This document shows, one piece after another, positions 15,136 through 23,419 of a stretch of DNA of 35,875 nucleotides. Position 1 is the stretch's first letter; the number at the start of each line of letters is the position of its first letter. The stretch comes from Oscillospiraceae bacterium (GTDB lineage: Bacteria; Bacillota; Clostridia; Oscillospirales; JAAYXM01). The stretch spans positions 1 to 35,875 of the forward strand of contig JAFQSU010000068.1 of the NCBI GenBank assembly GCA_017409405.1, written 5' to 3'. The notes below the pieces were generated by a model. It saw only the letters and a program-made list of their open reading frames with translations, did no database searches and had not been told where the DNA came from. A program made the translations under genes and the position numbers.

Positions 15136-17823
15136 TTAGTCGGAGTAAACTATCTTATAATCATTTCCGTCCTTGTATATTACATATCCGCGGACGTTTG
15201 AATATGCTTGCGTAAGCTTTACGGCAAACTGACCGTGGTTGTCCTTGCCCTGTGCAATGTGCTTTTCCTGGGCACTGTTGACGCTCGGTGTGCCGTTTGA
15301 AGCAACTATACCTGCTTCTACTATCTCATAGTCTGCTGCATCATACTCAATCATGTATGCATCAAAGCCTTTTTCGAGAATAACTATCGGCTTCTTGTCT
15401 TCCGGAACAGCTATCTTGCCGTTTTCGATAGTCGCTGCACCCCATACATAATATGTATAATCCGGATTATAGCTTACTATCATGCTGTTTCTTATCCAGC
15501 AGCTGAAAGTAGAGTTAGTTGCCTTTACTATTATCGGAGAATTGTACTTCATTGAAGCTCCGTTTATTGTGTTCTGCAAATCAGCCGCTTCAAAGGGACC
15601 GGCTACATCAAGTGCGGTATAATCCGCTACTGCACGGATAACACCATCCGAAAGAGCGGAATTTGCCGTGAACGTCTCACCGTCTGCGGTTTTCCAACCG
15701 TTAAATGAGTAACCTATCATTTCCGGCTCAGGAAGTTCTTCAAGTGCTCCAAACTCTGCTGCGGTATAATCTGCCCAAAGCTCGCCGTTCATGTTCCAGA
15801 GCTCAACTCTGATTCCGTCTGCTGACGGAGCTTCTTCTTCATAAATCGCAGTTATAAATGCGTTTGAATAAACTGTATACTCAAAATTTTCCTGCGAAGC
15901 GTCCGTAATAAACTTGCCTGTGAGTGAGTTTCCGCGTTTCCAGCCAACGAACTTATAGCCCTGAACGTCTTTTGCAGTAAGAGTTACGGTATCGCCACGC
16001 TTGAGCGTTCCGTTAACCGTGAAGTCAACGCCCTTGTCGATGTTTGAATATACACCGAAAGTTACGGAATCATCAGTCGAGTCAACAACCGTGACCTTTG
16101 CCGGAATCATATTATACGGAACAGCGGTGTCGATAGTTGCAGAAATTTCTGCCTCGCCTACCGCATTTGCCGTAACGGTTGCATCGTTTACGGATACTGC
16201 GTTACCTGTGCTTGCAAATGTTGCTGCTGCAGGTACCTGCTCGCCGGTTGCTGTATTGTATATCTTGGCTTCTGCTGTCGCCGCACCGTCTACCATAAGT
16301 TCATCGTCTGTAAGGGTTACAACACCTGCATATGCCTCGCCGGTTGCATCACCTTCAAGGATAAGCTTCTTGGGGTACATTCTTCCCTGAGAACCTAAAC
16401 CGCCTTCTCCATCCAAACCAAGACCCAATCGGCTACACTTGAAAACAAGAATGTATTCACCTGCAGAGATATTACGCAAAGCATCAAGCTCGAAAATTCC
16501 ATCAGTGTCTTCCGTTTCGCCTTTGTAGCTGTTGTAGTAGTAATTTATCTCTGTTTCGTTTAACGGAGCTGCTTCATCAAGTGCTTCCGCAATACTCTCT
16601 GTGTCAGCCGGAAGAAGGTATACATTACCATAACCTGCATTCGTGTCAGTCTGAGCATATCCGAGACGTACCTTATAATCGCCCGTAACAGGAACGTTTA
16701 TATTAAGAGCAAACCAGTATCCGACGGACGTACGTGCATCTATTCTTTTGTTAGTGTCTGTCTTGACAGACAAACTTTCACGATTCTTTGAGTTCCACGA
16801 CCAGAGTGCCTTTGTCATGTCATACCCTACTGTGCTAAGATCGGTACCGCTTGCGAGTCCATTGACAAAATCATATGTAAACGTATAGTCCGCAAGGTCG
16901 GGAGCAGCCTCTGCCACATTTACCGCAACGCTGTTGAGCGCAACGCCGTTTACAGAAGTTGTTATGTTTGCCGTACCGACAGCTGTGCCTGTGACCGTAC
17001 CGTTTGTGACTGTTACGCAATCATCGCCCGTAACTGCATATGTAAGGGTAGCATCAGTGATGTCACCGCCGTCACTCATCGGCCCTGAAACCGTGATGTT
17101 CGCGGCGGCTCCGCCAACAGTGATATTCTCTTTGTCTATGCTTGCTGCTGCACCGTACATAGGAGCGGCAAGTGAGCCGTCCCCACTTGTGAGGGTGAGT
17201 TCCTGCGGATACAGATAGAATCCACCGTTAGCGCCTGCTTTTTCGACGCGAAAAACTACAATATATTCTCCTGCCGTTAAAGTTTTTGCTGTGGCATTTA
17301 AAGCTTGCGTCTGGTTCGGTCTATTAGCGCCCGTATCATATGCTGTCATTTCGTCGCTAATCGGAGTGGCTGTTTTAAGTGCTTCCTCAATATCTGCTGT
17401 ATTACCAGCAAGTATATAGGTATGACCATATCCGGAACCTGCAGCAGCATTTCTACGTGTGTAGTTGAGAGTCGCCTTATAGTCTCCATCAACCGGGACG
17501 TATATTCTGAATGCCGCCCACTGGTTGAGAGCCATTGCTTTAATCTCTACTGCTGCGCCTTGACCTGTTGAAGTATGCGAAGAAATGTAGGTTTGAACTG
17601 TGCCTACGCCCGTTGCCTTATCGGCATATTTCCATCTGCCGTTAGTCTCACTGTAATCATCATATGTTGTTACAGTTGTCTTAGTAGCAACATTTCCACT
17701 TAAACCGAAATCATACGTGAGTGTATAACCCACGTCCTCCGCGCCTGCGGAAAGTGCCATTGCCGGGAGAAGTGATGCAATCATCGTGATTGCGAGAATG
17801 AGAGATAATAATCTTTTCTTCAT
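15136..17823 (-). CDS. Secreted multi-module protein, probably carbohydrate-binding
   Basis: This 895-residue protein has a signal peptide (about 1-28). Two beta-rich modules (about 32-212 and 312-490) resemble the three N-terminal modules of the neighbouring lyase: each has a W(A/F)A(F/L) strand, a GYG..Y(I/L)L strand and GEYI(V/L)VF near the end. Ig-like domains follow each (about 220-303 and 495-580), then two beta-repeats of the GYxFxGWK type found in Firmicute surface proteins (about 590-662 and 670-740), and a C-terminal region of unknown fold. No catalytic domain, SLH domain or sortase signal is visible, so it is likely released or held non-covalently. Binding of the lyase substrate is inferred from shared modules and gene order. 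Confidence 0.8.
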   Translation of the reverse strand: MKKRLLSLILAITMIASLLPAMALSAGAEDVGYTLTYDFGLSGNVATKTTVTTYDDYSETNGRWKYADKATGVGTVQTYISSHTSTGQGAAVEIKAMALNQWAAFRIYVPVDGDYKATLNYTRRNAAAGSGYGHTYILAGNTADIEEALKTATPISDEMTAYDTGANRPNQTQALNATAKTLTAGEYIVVFRVEKAGANGGFYLYPQELTLTSGDGSLAAPMYGAAASIDKENITVGGAAANITVSGPMSDGGDITDATLTYAVTGDDCVTVTNGTVTGTAVGTANITTSVNGVALNSVAVNVAEAAPDLADYTFTYDFVNGLASGTDLSTVGYDMTKALWSWNSKNRESLSVKTDTNKRIDARTSVGYWFALNINVPVTGDYKVRLGYAQTDTNAGYGNVYLLPADTESIAEALDEAAPLNETEINYYYNSYKGETEDTDGIFELDALRNISAGEYILVFKCSRLGLGLDGEGGLGSQGRMYPKKLILEGDATGEAYAGVVTLTDDELMVDGAATAEAKIYNTATGEQVPAAATFASTGNAVSVNDATVTANAVGEAEISATIDTAVPYNMIPAKVTVVDSTDDSVTFGVYSNIDKGVDFTVNGTLKRGDTVTLTAKDVQGYKFVGWKRGNSLTGKFITDASQENFEYTVYSNAFITAIYEEEAPSADGIRVELWNMNGELWADYTAAEFGALEELPEPEMIGYSFNGWKTADGETFTANSALSDGVIRAVADYTALDVAGPFEAADLQNTINGASMKYNSPIIVKATNSTFSCWIRNSMIVSYNPDYTYYVWGAATIENGKIAVPEDKKPIVILEKGFDAYMIEYDAADYEIVEAGIVASNGTPSVNSAQEKHIAQGKDNHGQFAVKLTQAYSNVRGYVIYKDGNDYKIVYSD

Positions 17824-17842
17824 TTTCTTTTCCTCCTAAAAT

Positions 17843-18289
17843 TTAAAGCTTTATTTTTGCCACTCCGCGGATAAGCGGTCCGTCGCTTGTCTTTTTAAGC
17901 TTCGGGATATGTGCATCCTGCGGATAAACAATACAGAAATCACCGGGCTTGAGGGTAAACTCATTGCCCTTTCCGGAAAGGAGAACATAATCCTCTTTGG
18001 GATTATATTCAGTAGTCGGAGTGAGCGCATCTACGTCTGCACATGCAAACGTTTCTTCGCCCTCTAAGACAAAGTGGATGTCGAGAAAGTCACGGTGTGC
18101 CTCAAACACTCTTTCCCCGTCGGGGACGGAGTCCGTCACCGAGGTACTGAACCACGCAACGCCGTCTTCAAGCACAAGCTTTTTGCCGATATCTGCTTTG
18201 GTGATTGACCTGATTTTTGCGAAGATGTCGGGAAAGTGGCTGTTCATGGCGTAATAAGTTTCGCTGTTTTTCAGATTGTCAAAAATCAT
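17843..18289 (-). CDS. YhcH/YjgK/YiaL family cupin protein
   Basis: The 148-residue protein matches the YhcH/YiaL (DUF386, EbgC-like) family in length and pattern, with EAHRDFLDIHFVLEGEE and the later FCIVYPQDAHIPKL supplying the His and acidic residues of the metal-binding cupin. Members occur in sialic-acid and sugar-acid operons and some open or anomerise sugars. Its presence with an N-acetylneuraminate-lyase-like gene supports a keto-sugar-acid theme. It is the first gene of the minus-strand series, 19 bases before the module-protein gene, with AAAGGAG in front of its ATG. Confidence 0.88.
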   Translation of the reverse strand: MIFDNLKNSETYYAMNSHFPDIFAKIRSITKADIGKKLVLEDGVAWFSTSVTDSVPDGERVFEAHRDFLDIHFVLEGEETFACADVDALTPTTEYNPKEDYVLLSGKGNEFTLKPGDFCIVYPQDAHIPKLKKTSDGPLIRGVAKIKL

Positions 18290-18345
18290 TTCTTCTCCTT
18301 TCTGAAAATTTTCCTTGAATTTATTTTATGATTATATTATAATTT

Positions 18346-18398
18346 ATTTTAGTCTAAAATGACATGTAAAATATTGACATACAGAGCTTTCAAATGTC
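18346..18398. promoter_or_regulatory. Divergent control region between the yhcH-like and araC-like genes
   Basis: A perfect 15-base inverted repeat ATTTTAG-T-CTAAAAT lies at 18346-18360. GACAT occurs at 18361-18365 and again at 18376-18380, a 15-base period, with an inverted GTCA at 18395-18398. A TATAAT (18336-18341, minus) lies in front of yhcH, and the first GACAT sits where its -35 box should be. TTGACA (18374-18379, plus) is a candidate -35 for the regulator. The GACAT sites are good candidates for AraC-type binding; this is inference. Confidence 0.5.
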
Positions 18399-18424
18399 AA
18401 CATCGGAAAAGGAGATTTAAAGGC

Positions 18425-19285
18425 ATGGGACCTCAGTATATATTCACACTTAATATAAAGGACACGGCAGTTGACATCATACTCTTCGTCGACCCTAAAA
18501 AGACTTTCTACGCCCAGGCTCATTCTCACTCGGGATATGAGTTTCACTATATCCGCGAGGGCGAAGCCTCGCTTCAGTTCGGAAGTGAGGCGCATATACT
18601 CAAGCCCGGAAGCTGTTATATCGTAGCTAAGGACTCTTTTCACAGAATCGGTATGGTGACAGACTCCATAGTACGTATCGGTGCGCTCATCACCCTGCAC
18701 GAGGGCAAGGATGCCGCATACGAAAAGACGTTTGATGCCCTTCCGCCTTTTACTGAAATACGCCCTAATCAAAAGCTCAATATGCTTCTGGATTTGCTTT
18801 GTGATTATCTTATAACAAAGAAAACTTCCTCTACGTTTGATGAATATGTCCGCTCTGCCTTCTGCCTTATCTTCATTGAGCTTGCAAACAGCCTTGCACC
18901 GGAAGCGAAGCGTGCTGATGAAACAAACCGAATTGACGATTATGTTCCACATCTGTCAGACGAAGCAAAGAAGGACAGGATCCTCTCCTTTTTCCACAAC
19001 AACCTCGCAACAGCAACACTTGATAAGTTAAGCGAAGAACTTCACCTCAGCAAAAGGCAGGTGGCAAGGTTTTTAAACGACAAGATGAATGACAGCTTTT
19101 CGGGACTTTTGAAAAAATACCGAATCGAGCATGCAAAAGTACTGATTATTTCAGGCAGCCATACTCTCGAGGAAATAGCGTTTCTTTCGGGGTATAACTC
19201 ATACAAAGGGTTTTACCTTGCGTTTCAGAACTATACAGGGATGAATCCGAAGGAGTTTAAGGAAAGCGTTTTGAAGAAGGAGTAG
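18425..19285 (+). CDS. AraC family transcriptional regulator
   Basis: This 286-residue regulator has an N-terminal cupin-like sensor domain (AHSHSGYEFHYIREGEASL and LKPGSCYIVAKDSFHRI) and a C-terminal AraC double helix-turn-helix over the last 100 residues, including LSEELHLSKRQVARFL and the signature LEEIAFLSGYNSYKGFYLAFQ followed by GMNPKEF. ATG 18425 is chosen because AAAAGGAG lies ten bases upstream. It is divergent from the polysaccharide operon and probably activates it in response to a sugar ligand. Confidence 0.92.
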   Translation: MGPQYIFTLNIKDTAVDIILFVDPKKTFYAQAHSHSGYEFHYIREGEASLQFGSEAHILKPGSCYIVAKDSFHRIGMVTDSIVRIGALITLHEGKDAAYEKTFDALPPFTEIRPNQKLNMLLDLLCDYLITKKTSSTFDEYVRSAFCLIFIELANSLAPEAKRADETNRIDDYVPHLSDEAKKDRILSFFHNNLATATLDKLSEELHLSKRQVARFLNDKMNDSFSGLLKKYRIEHAKVLIISGSHTLEEIAFLSGYNSYKGFYLAFQNYTGMNPKEFKESVLKKE

Positions 19286-19299
19286 ACGATGCCACCTTA

Positions 19300-19340
19300 T
19301 GTCATTCTGAGCGAAGCCGCAAGCAAAGTCGAAGAATCTC
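19300..19340. repeat. Dispersed intergenic repeat
   Basis: The element starts GTCATTCTGAGCGAAG and ends GTCGAAGAATCTC, a motif often scattered through intergenic regions of Firmicutes and other phyla. It fills the 54-base gap between two converging genes and abuts the stop codon at 19340. A truncated version occurs at 15053-15067. Confidence 0.6.
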
Positions 19341-20251
19341 TATAAGAACCGATATTCTGCCGCTCCGTTTTCCTCATCATACGATATCATTTCAAAGCCA
19401 AAGCCGGACTCTTTCGCAATGACACGGTTGACGGTTTCGGTCAAATCCTTATACCATTTTGACGGGTCAAAGCCGCGCTGTTTTATGTATGTAACGCCGG
19501 GGCACTCGGAAACCGTAACATGAAGCCCTTTTCCGTCAAGCTCGCACCTCACATTCTGAGGTGCTTTTTCTTTTGCATAGGTTTCTTCAATATACTGCTT
19601 CATCTCACCAAGACCGTTTTTCTTTATCTTTTCGATAAGCGGTGCGTAGTATACCTTAGTGAATTTTGTGAGATATTCGGTTACCGCAGCATCGCCGAAC
19701 CTGTTGCCGACATACTCAACGCCGCGCTTTGCGCTGATGTGAAAGTCGCGGTGAAAATATTCGTTGTCGGAAGCACGCCTGTCCATATGCAGCTTCTCGC
19801 CGCCGATAATGCCCTTTTCTGACTTGTATTTCAGAACGCATTTTGCCTTGTGAACCTCGGAATAGTCGTGGTCGTAGGGACGTATCCCGAACCTTTCAAG
19901 GCATCTGTCATACAGTGCCGGACAATGACCGCAATAGTCGTGATACGGCTCTACATGCTCGTATTCAAGAAGATGACCCTTTGACGGACACTTGTGCATA
20001 TAAATCGCAAAGGTACCTTTCTCTTCATCAAGCGTCATCGTAAAGTCGCAGGCTTCCTCATTGAGCGACTTTGACCAGTAGTTCCAACAGCCGCGAATGC
20101 CGGCCTTTTCTACCTCACCGCCAAGCAATCGGCTTGTGTAATTATCGGAGATATATGTCCAATACGCTTCAACCTCCGCCTTTCCCCCACGCTCTTCAAG
20201 GTAGTTGAAAAGCTCGCTGTACATCGGAATAAACTCAGTACATGAAATCAT
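19340..20251 (-). CDS. Uncharacterised 303-residue protein, partner of the aldolase gene
   Basis: No family is recognised with certainty. The protein is soluble, with no signal peptide or membrane segment. It is unusually rich in Cys, His and Tyr in the middle: ACDFTM, MHKCPSKGHL, and PYHDYCGHCPALYDRC, which looks like a metal or cofactor site, then MDRRASDNEYFHRDFH. The gene starts 14 bases after the aldolase stop codon, whose TGAGGTGA also supplies the ribosome binding site, so the two are co-translated. A function in breakdown of the same sugar acid is likely by context only. Confidence 0.7.
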   Translation of the reverse strand: MISCTEFIPMYSELFNYLEERGGKAEVEAYWTYISDNYTSRLLGGEVEKAGIRGCWNYWSKSLNEEACDFTMTLDEEKGTFAIYMHKCPSKGHLLEYEHVEPYHDYCGHCPALYDRCLERFGIRPYDHDYSEVHKAKCVLKYKSEKGIIGGEKLHMDRRASDNEYFHRDFHISAKRGVEYVGNRFGDAAVTEYLTKFTKVYYAPLIEKIKKNGLGEMKQYIEETYAKEKAPQNVRCELDGKGLHVTVSECPGVTYIKQRGFDPSKWYKDLTETVNRVIAKESGFGFEMISYDEENGAAEYRFL

Positions 20252-20265
20252 GCTTTTATTTCACC

Positions 20266-21189
20266 TCAGATGTTGAAAACATCAAGTTCCGAGGTGCCGA
20301 ACTCATCACGCATCTTGCGAATGTCAGCTTTCATTGCCTCAACCTGCTCGGGTGTGTTTTTGATAAACGGACGAATTACGTTTCCGGCATCTATGCCACG
20401 GAGCTTCATAAGGTCATAGAGTGCTGCAAGTCCGTTATACTTAAGCGTTGCAAAAATGAACTCATCAGCAATTGCCTGATACTTCATAGCGGTCTTGATA
20501 TCACTCTTTTTAAATGCATCATAAATCTTCATATAAAGCTCAGGGATGCAGTTGTAGAAAGAACCGATTATTCCGTCAGCACCAAAAGAGAAACCGGAGA
20601 AAGCCATCTCGTCACAGCCGGAATAAACCATGAAATCCTCGCCGGCAGCTCTTTTAATTGAGCCCATTTCATCGTGGCTTCGTGCCGTATACTTAAGACC
20701 CTTTACATTAGGAATGGTAGCAAGGCGTTTTATAAGATCCTTACCCATAAGACCCGCGGCAGCAACATTATATGCTATCATGGGGATGCTTACGCTTTCC
20801 GCAATATCTTTATAGTAATTGTAGACAGCATCGGGAGAATAGCTGCCGTAGAACGGCGGAACAGAGGAGATTGCATCGGCTCCAACACTCTCTGCATGGA
20901 GTGCAAAGTCTATGCTCTTTGCAGTACCTATGTCACCGACATGTACGATTACCGGAATTCTTCCCGATACCTGGTCAAGAACTATTTCGGTGGACTTTTT
21001 GCGCTCATCCGCAGTCATTGTTTGAAAAATACCGGTGCTGCCTGTTATGTAAAGTCCGTTAACGCCCGTACCTATAAGGAATTCTATAAGCTCACGTGTG
21101 CGCTTCTCATCCACTTTTTCGTTATCGTCAAAGCAAGTGAGAGTTGCCGGAATGACGCCACGAATGTCCTTAATATCAAATTTACTCAT
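20266..21189 (-). CDS. Dihydrodipicolinate synthase / N-acetylneuraminate lyase family aldolase
   Basis: The 307-residue protein is a class I aldolase of the DHDPS/NAL superfamily: the GSTG motif at 50-53, the Tyr140 in AYNVAAAGL, and the Schiff-base Lys166 in GLKYTARS. The KYT context and the lack of DHDPS-type residues after GSTG favour the N-acetylneuraminate-lyase or 2-keto-3-deoxy-sugar-acid branch over lysine synthesis. It would split a keto-sugar acid into pyruvate and a sugar or aldehyde. The location beside the yhcH-like gene and a lyase locus fits. A -10-like TATAAT lies upstream with only a weak -35, so activation by the nearby AraC protein is possible. Confidence 0.88.
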   Translation of the reverse strand: MSKFDIKDIRGVIPATLTCFDDNEKVDEKRTRELIEFLIGTGVNGLYITGSTGIFQTMTADERKKSTEIVLDQVSGRIPVIVHVGDIGTAKSIDFALHAESVGADAISSVPPFYGSYSPDAVYNYYKDIAESVSIPMIAYNVAAAGLMGKDLIKRLATIPNVKGLKYTARSHDEMGSIKRAAGEDFMVYSGCDEMAFSGFSFGADGIIGSFYNCIPELYMKIYDAFKKSDIKTAMKYQAIADEFIFATLKYNGLAALYDLMKLRGIDAGNVIRPFIKNTPEQVEAMKADIRKMRDEFGTSELDVFNI

Positions 21190-21314
21190 TTTTTATGCTC
21201 CTTTTGGTCGATTTTATTTCAAGTATATTATAAATCCAATGTGACTTTTTTTACATGTAGTAAAACGCCGTGTTTTATCCATTTCTGTCAGTTTACTTCC
21301 CTACCCCGAAAGCA

Positions 21315-21358
21315 ACAAAAAATCAGCAGTTGCAAAACAAGTTTAACAACTGCTGATT
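21315..21358 (-). terminator. Intrinsic terminator after citrate synthase
   Basis: On the minus strand AATCAGCAGTTG pairs perfectly with CAACTGCTGATT, followed by TTTTTTG. It lies just downstream of the citrate synthase stop codon. Confidence 0.88.
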
Positions 21359-21368
21359 GAGTATATTT

Positions 21369-22739
21369 TTATCTGTCTTTTATCTGTATATATTCACGTT
21401 TTTCACAAACATCTTTATACGCAGGACGTATTATTTTATTGCCGTTAATAAGTTCTTCTATACGGTGCGCACTCCAGCCTGCAATTCGTGCAATCGCAAA
21501 TATGGGTGTGTAGAGTTCGAGAGGCAAATCAAGCATACTGTATACAAAGCCGCTGTAAAAATCAATATTACAGCTGACGCCCTTGTAAATCCTTCGCTCT
21601 TCGGAAATTATCTTCGGTGCAAGCTCTTCCACCTTTGAGCAAAGCGCAAATTCTGCCTCTTTTCCCTTTTCAACCGACAGCTTTTCGATAAAGCTCTTGA
21701 ATATGTCTGCACGTGGGTCGGAAAGAGAGTAGACTGCATGTCCCATACCGTAAATAAGACCGGATTTGTCAAATGCTTCTTTATGCAAAAGTGCACGGAG
21801 ATATTTCGCAATCTCCTCATCGTTCTTCCAGTCGGAAACATTCTTTTTCAAATCCTCAAACATCCGGACAACCTTGATGTTTGCACCGCCGTGCTTCGGA
21901 CCCTTTAGCGAGCCGAGAGCTGCGGCAACCGTTGAATATGTGTCGGTTCCGGAAGATGAAACAACATGAGTGGTAAACGAGGAATTGTTACCACCGCCGT
22001 GTTCTGCATGAAGCACAAGGGCAATGTCAAGAATACGTGCTTCGAGCTCGGTATACTCACTGGACGGACGAAGCATATGCAAAATATTCTCGGCTGTGGA
22101 AAGCTCGGACTTCGGTGCATGTATAAACAAGCTCTGATTGTCGTGATAGTGCTTATATGCATTATATCCGTAAACCGCAAGCTGGGGAAAAAGTGCTATA
22201 AGCTCAAGAGACTGGCGCAGAACATTCGGAACGGAAACATCGTCTGCGTGGTCATCGTATGAATACAAAGTCAGAACCGAGCGCGCAAGTGTATTCATCA
22301 TATCCGAGCTCGGAGCTTTCATTATTATGTCACGGACAAAGCTTGTAGGCAGGCTACGGTAATCCGAAAGAAGCTCGCAGAATCCCTCAAGCTCACTTTT
22401 GCCCGGCAATTCTCCAAACAAAAGCAGATACACAGTTTCTTCAAAGCCAAATCTTTTTTCAGAATAAAAACCGCCTACGATGTCGTATATATTATATCCT
22501 CTGTAATATAGCTCTCCGCGGCATGGAACTGAGTTTCCGTCAGCATCGCTTTTGGAGGAAACAGATGCCGATATATCCGTAAGACCGGTAAGTACCCCTT
22601 TTCCGTTTATATCACGCAAGCCACGCTTAACCTCGTACTTACTGTAAAGCTCAGGGTCGATTGATGTGTTTTTTACACAGAGCTTCGCAAGCTCTGAGAT
22701 TTCGGGGGTAATTTCATAAAAGTTTGTTATCTTCGACAT
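21369..22739 (-). CDS. Citrate synthase
   Basis: This 456-residue enzyme condenses oxaloacetate and acetyl-CoA. Catalytic positions are visible: GPKHGGAN (His283), GMGHAVY (His334) and NIDFYSG (Asp393), plus HAEHGGGNNS at about 244-253. The residue after GMGH is Ala, where Arg or Pro is more usual. The N-terminal extension and length resemble the larger Clostridia citrate synthases rather than the 370-residue Bacillus CitZ type. It is monocistronic, with its own promoter and terminator; no aconitase or isocitrate dehydrogenase gene is nearby. Confidence 0.93.
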   Translation of the reverse strand: MSKITNFYEITPEISELAKLCVKNTSIDPELYSKYEVKRGLRDINGKGVLTGLTDISASVSSKSDADGNSVPCRGELYYRGYNIYDIVGGFYSEKRFGFEETVYLLLFGELPGKSELEGFCELLSDYRSLPTSFVRDIIMKAPSSDMMNTLARSVLTLYSYDDHADDVSVPNVLRQSLELIALFPQLAVYGYNAYKHYHDNQSLFIHAPKSELSTAENILHMLRPSSEYTELEARILDIALVLHAEHGGGNNSSFTTHVVSSSGTDTYSTVAAALGSLKGPKHGGANIKVVRMFEDLKKNVSDWKNDEEIAKYLRALLHKEAFDKSGLIYGMGHAVYSLSDPRADIFKSFIEKLSVEKGKEAEFALCSKVEELAPKIISEERRIYKGVSCNIDFYSGFVYSMLDLPLELYTPIFAIARIAGWSAHRIEELINGNKIIRPAYKDVCEKREYIQIKDR

Positions 22740-22771
22740 TTATAGCTCCTTATTCTTGTATTTATATATAA

Positions 22772-22800
22772 ATACTATCGTAAATTGTAAATATTTTCAA
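22772..22800 (-). promoter_or_regulatory. SigA-type promoter of citrate synthase
   Basis: On the minus strand TTGAAA (22795-22800) and TAGTAT (22772-22777) are 17 bases apart, about 33 bases before the start codon, which is preceded by AAGGAG. Confidence 0.7.
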
Positions 22801-22830
22801 GTCATATTCCGTCTTATTTATAATCTGTTA

Positions 22831-22858
22831 ACATCTTCCCTGCCTTTTACATAGGATA
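22831..22858 (+). promoter_or_regulatory. Candidate mother-cell sigma (SigK/SigE-type) promoter of cotJ
   Basis: AC at 831-832 followed after exactly 17 bases by CATAGGATA (22850-22858) matches the SigK consensus AC-N17-CATAnnnTA. SigE uses a similar -10, and GTCATATT at 22801-22808 resembles a SigE -35. Either way the operon looks mother-cell specific, as cotJ is in Bacillus. Confidence 0.6.
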
Positions 22859-22916
22859 AGCTGTAAGAGGATTTTAAATCTCTTCCCTCTTATAAATCAA
22901 GAATAAGGAGAATCGC

Positions 22917-23135
22917 ATGTTTATGGATAATCCATATATGATGAATCCGTTAAACGATTCTGAAAACGATGCACTGTACGACAGCATGCTCCGCTGCGGT
23001 GATATGGTTGTTGCGATGGCATATGTCCCCATGCAGGCATGGGAAAACATCCTCGACCCACACGAAGCTCTCGCACGCGGAACTCAGTTCCCTGACCTTG
23101 ACAAACCTTTTTTTGGGGAGGATGTCTGGAAATGA
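22917..23135 (+). CDS. cotJA: Spore coat associated protein CotJA
   Basis: The 72-residue protein has the CotJA core: AMAYVPMQAWENILDPHEALARGTQFPDLDKPF, matching the family's AMAYVPxQ, DPxxALxxGTxFPxL pattern. AAGGAG lies just upstream. CotJA, CotJB and CotJC form an inner spore-coat or spore-associated complex in Bacilli and Clostridia. The stop codon overlaps the cotJB start by four bases (ATGA), so translation is coupled. Confidence 0.92.
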   Translation: MFMDNPYMMNPLNDSENDALYDSMLRCGDMVVAMAYVPMQAWENILDPHEALARGTQFPDLDKPFFGEDVWK

Positions 23136-23416
23136 AAGCTATGAATAATCAGATGAACAACAATTTAATGACGCCCAACGGTATGATGAAAAAAATCCGT
23201 GAGTATGATTTTGCAATAGTTGAAACCGTACTTTTCCTGGACACCCACCCTAACAATCTCAAAGCACTGAGGTATTATTCAAAGCTTCGCACAGAACGCG
23301 AAAAGCTCGTCGCCGAGTACGAGAAAAAGGTCGGTCCCATAACCATGTACGGCAATATGAGCGAAAACGAATGGTCCTGGATAGAAGGTCCGTGGCCGTG
23401 GGAAGGAGATTGTTAG
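23132..23416 (+). CDS. cotJB: Spore coat protein CotJB
   Basis: The 94-residue protein shows the CotJB pattern: an N-terminal Met/Asn-rich lead, then EYDFAIVETVLFLDTHPNN with ALRYYSKLR, and the C-terminal WSWIEGPWPWE. It overlaps cotJA by four bases and is three bases from cotJC. It is a coat component made in the mother cell, thought to work with CotJA and CotJC. The gene is complete. Confidence 0.93.
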   Translation: MKAMNNQMNNNLMTPNGMMKKIREYDFAIVETVLFLDTHPNNLKALRYYSKLRTEREKLVAEYEKKVGPITMYGNMSENEWSWIEGPWPWEGDC

Positions 23417-23419
23417 TAT

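Noticed and set aside
20266..21189. Lysine-pathway dihydrodipicolinate synthase (DapA) feeding dipicolinate
   Set aside because: The residues after GSTG and the KYTARS context fit the neuraminate-lyase branch, and the gene lies with sugar-acid genes, far from the spoVF pair.
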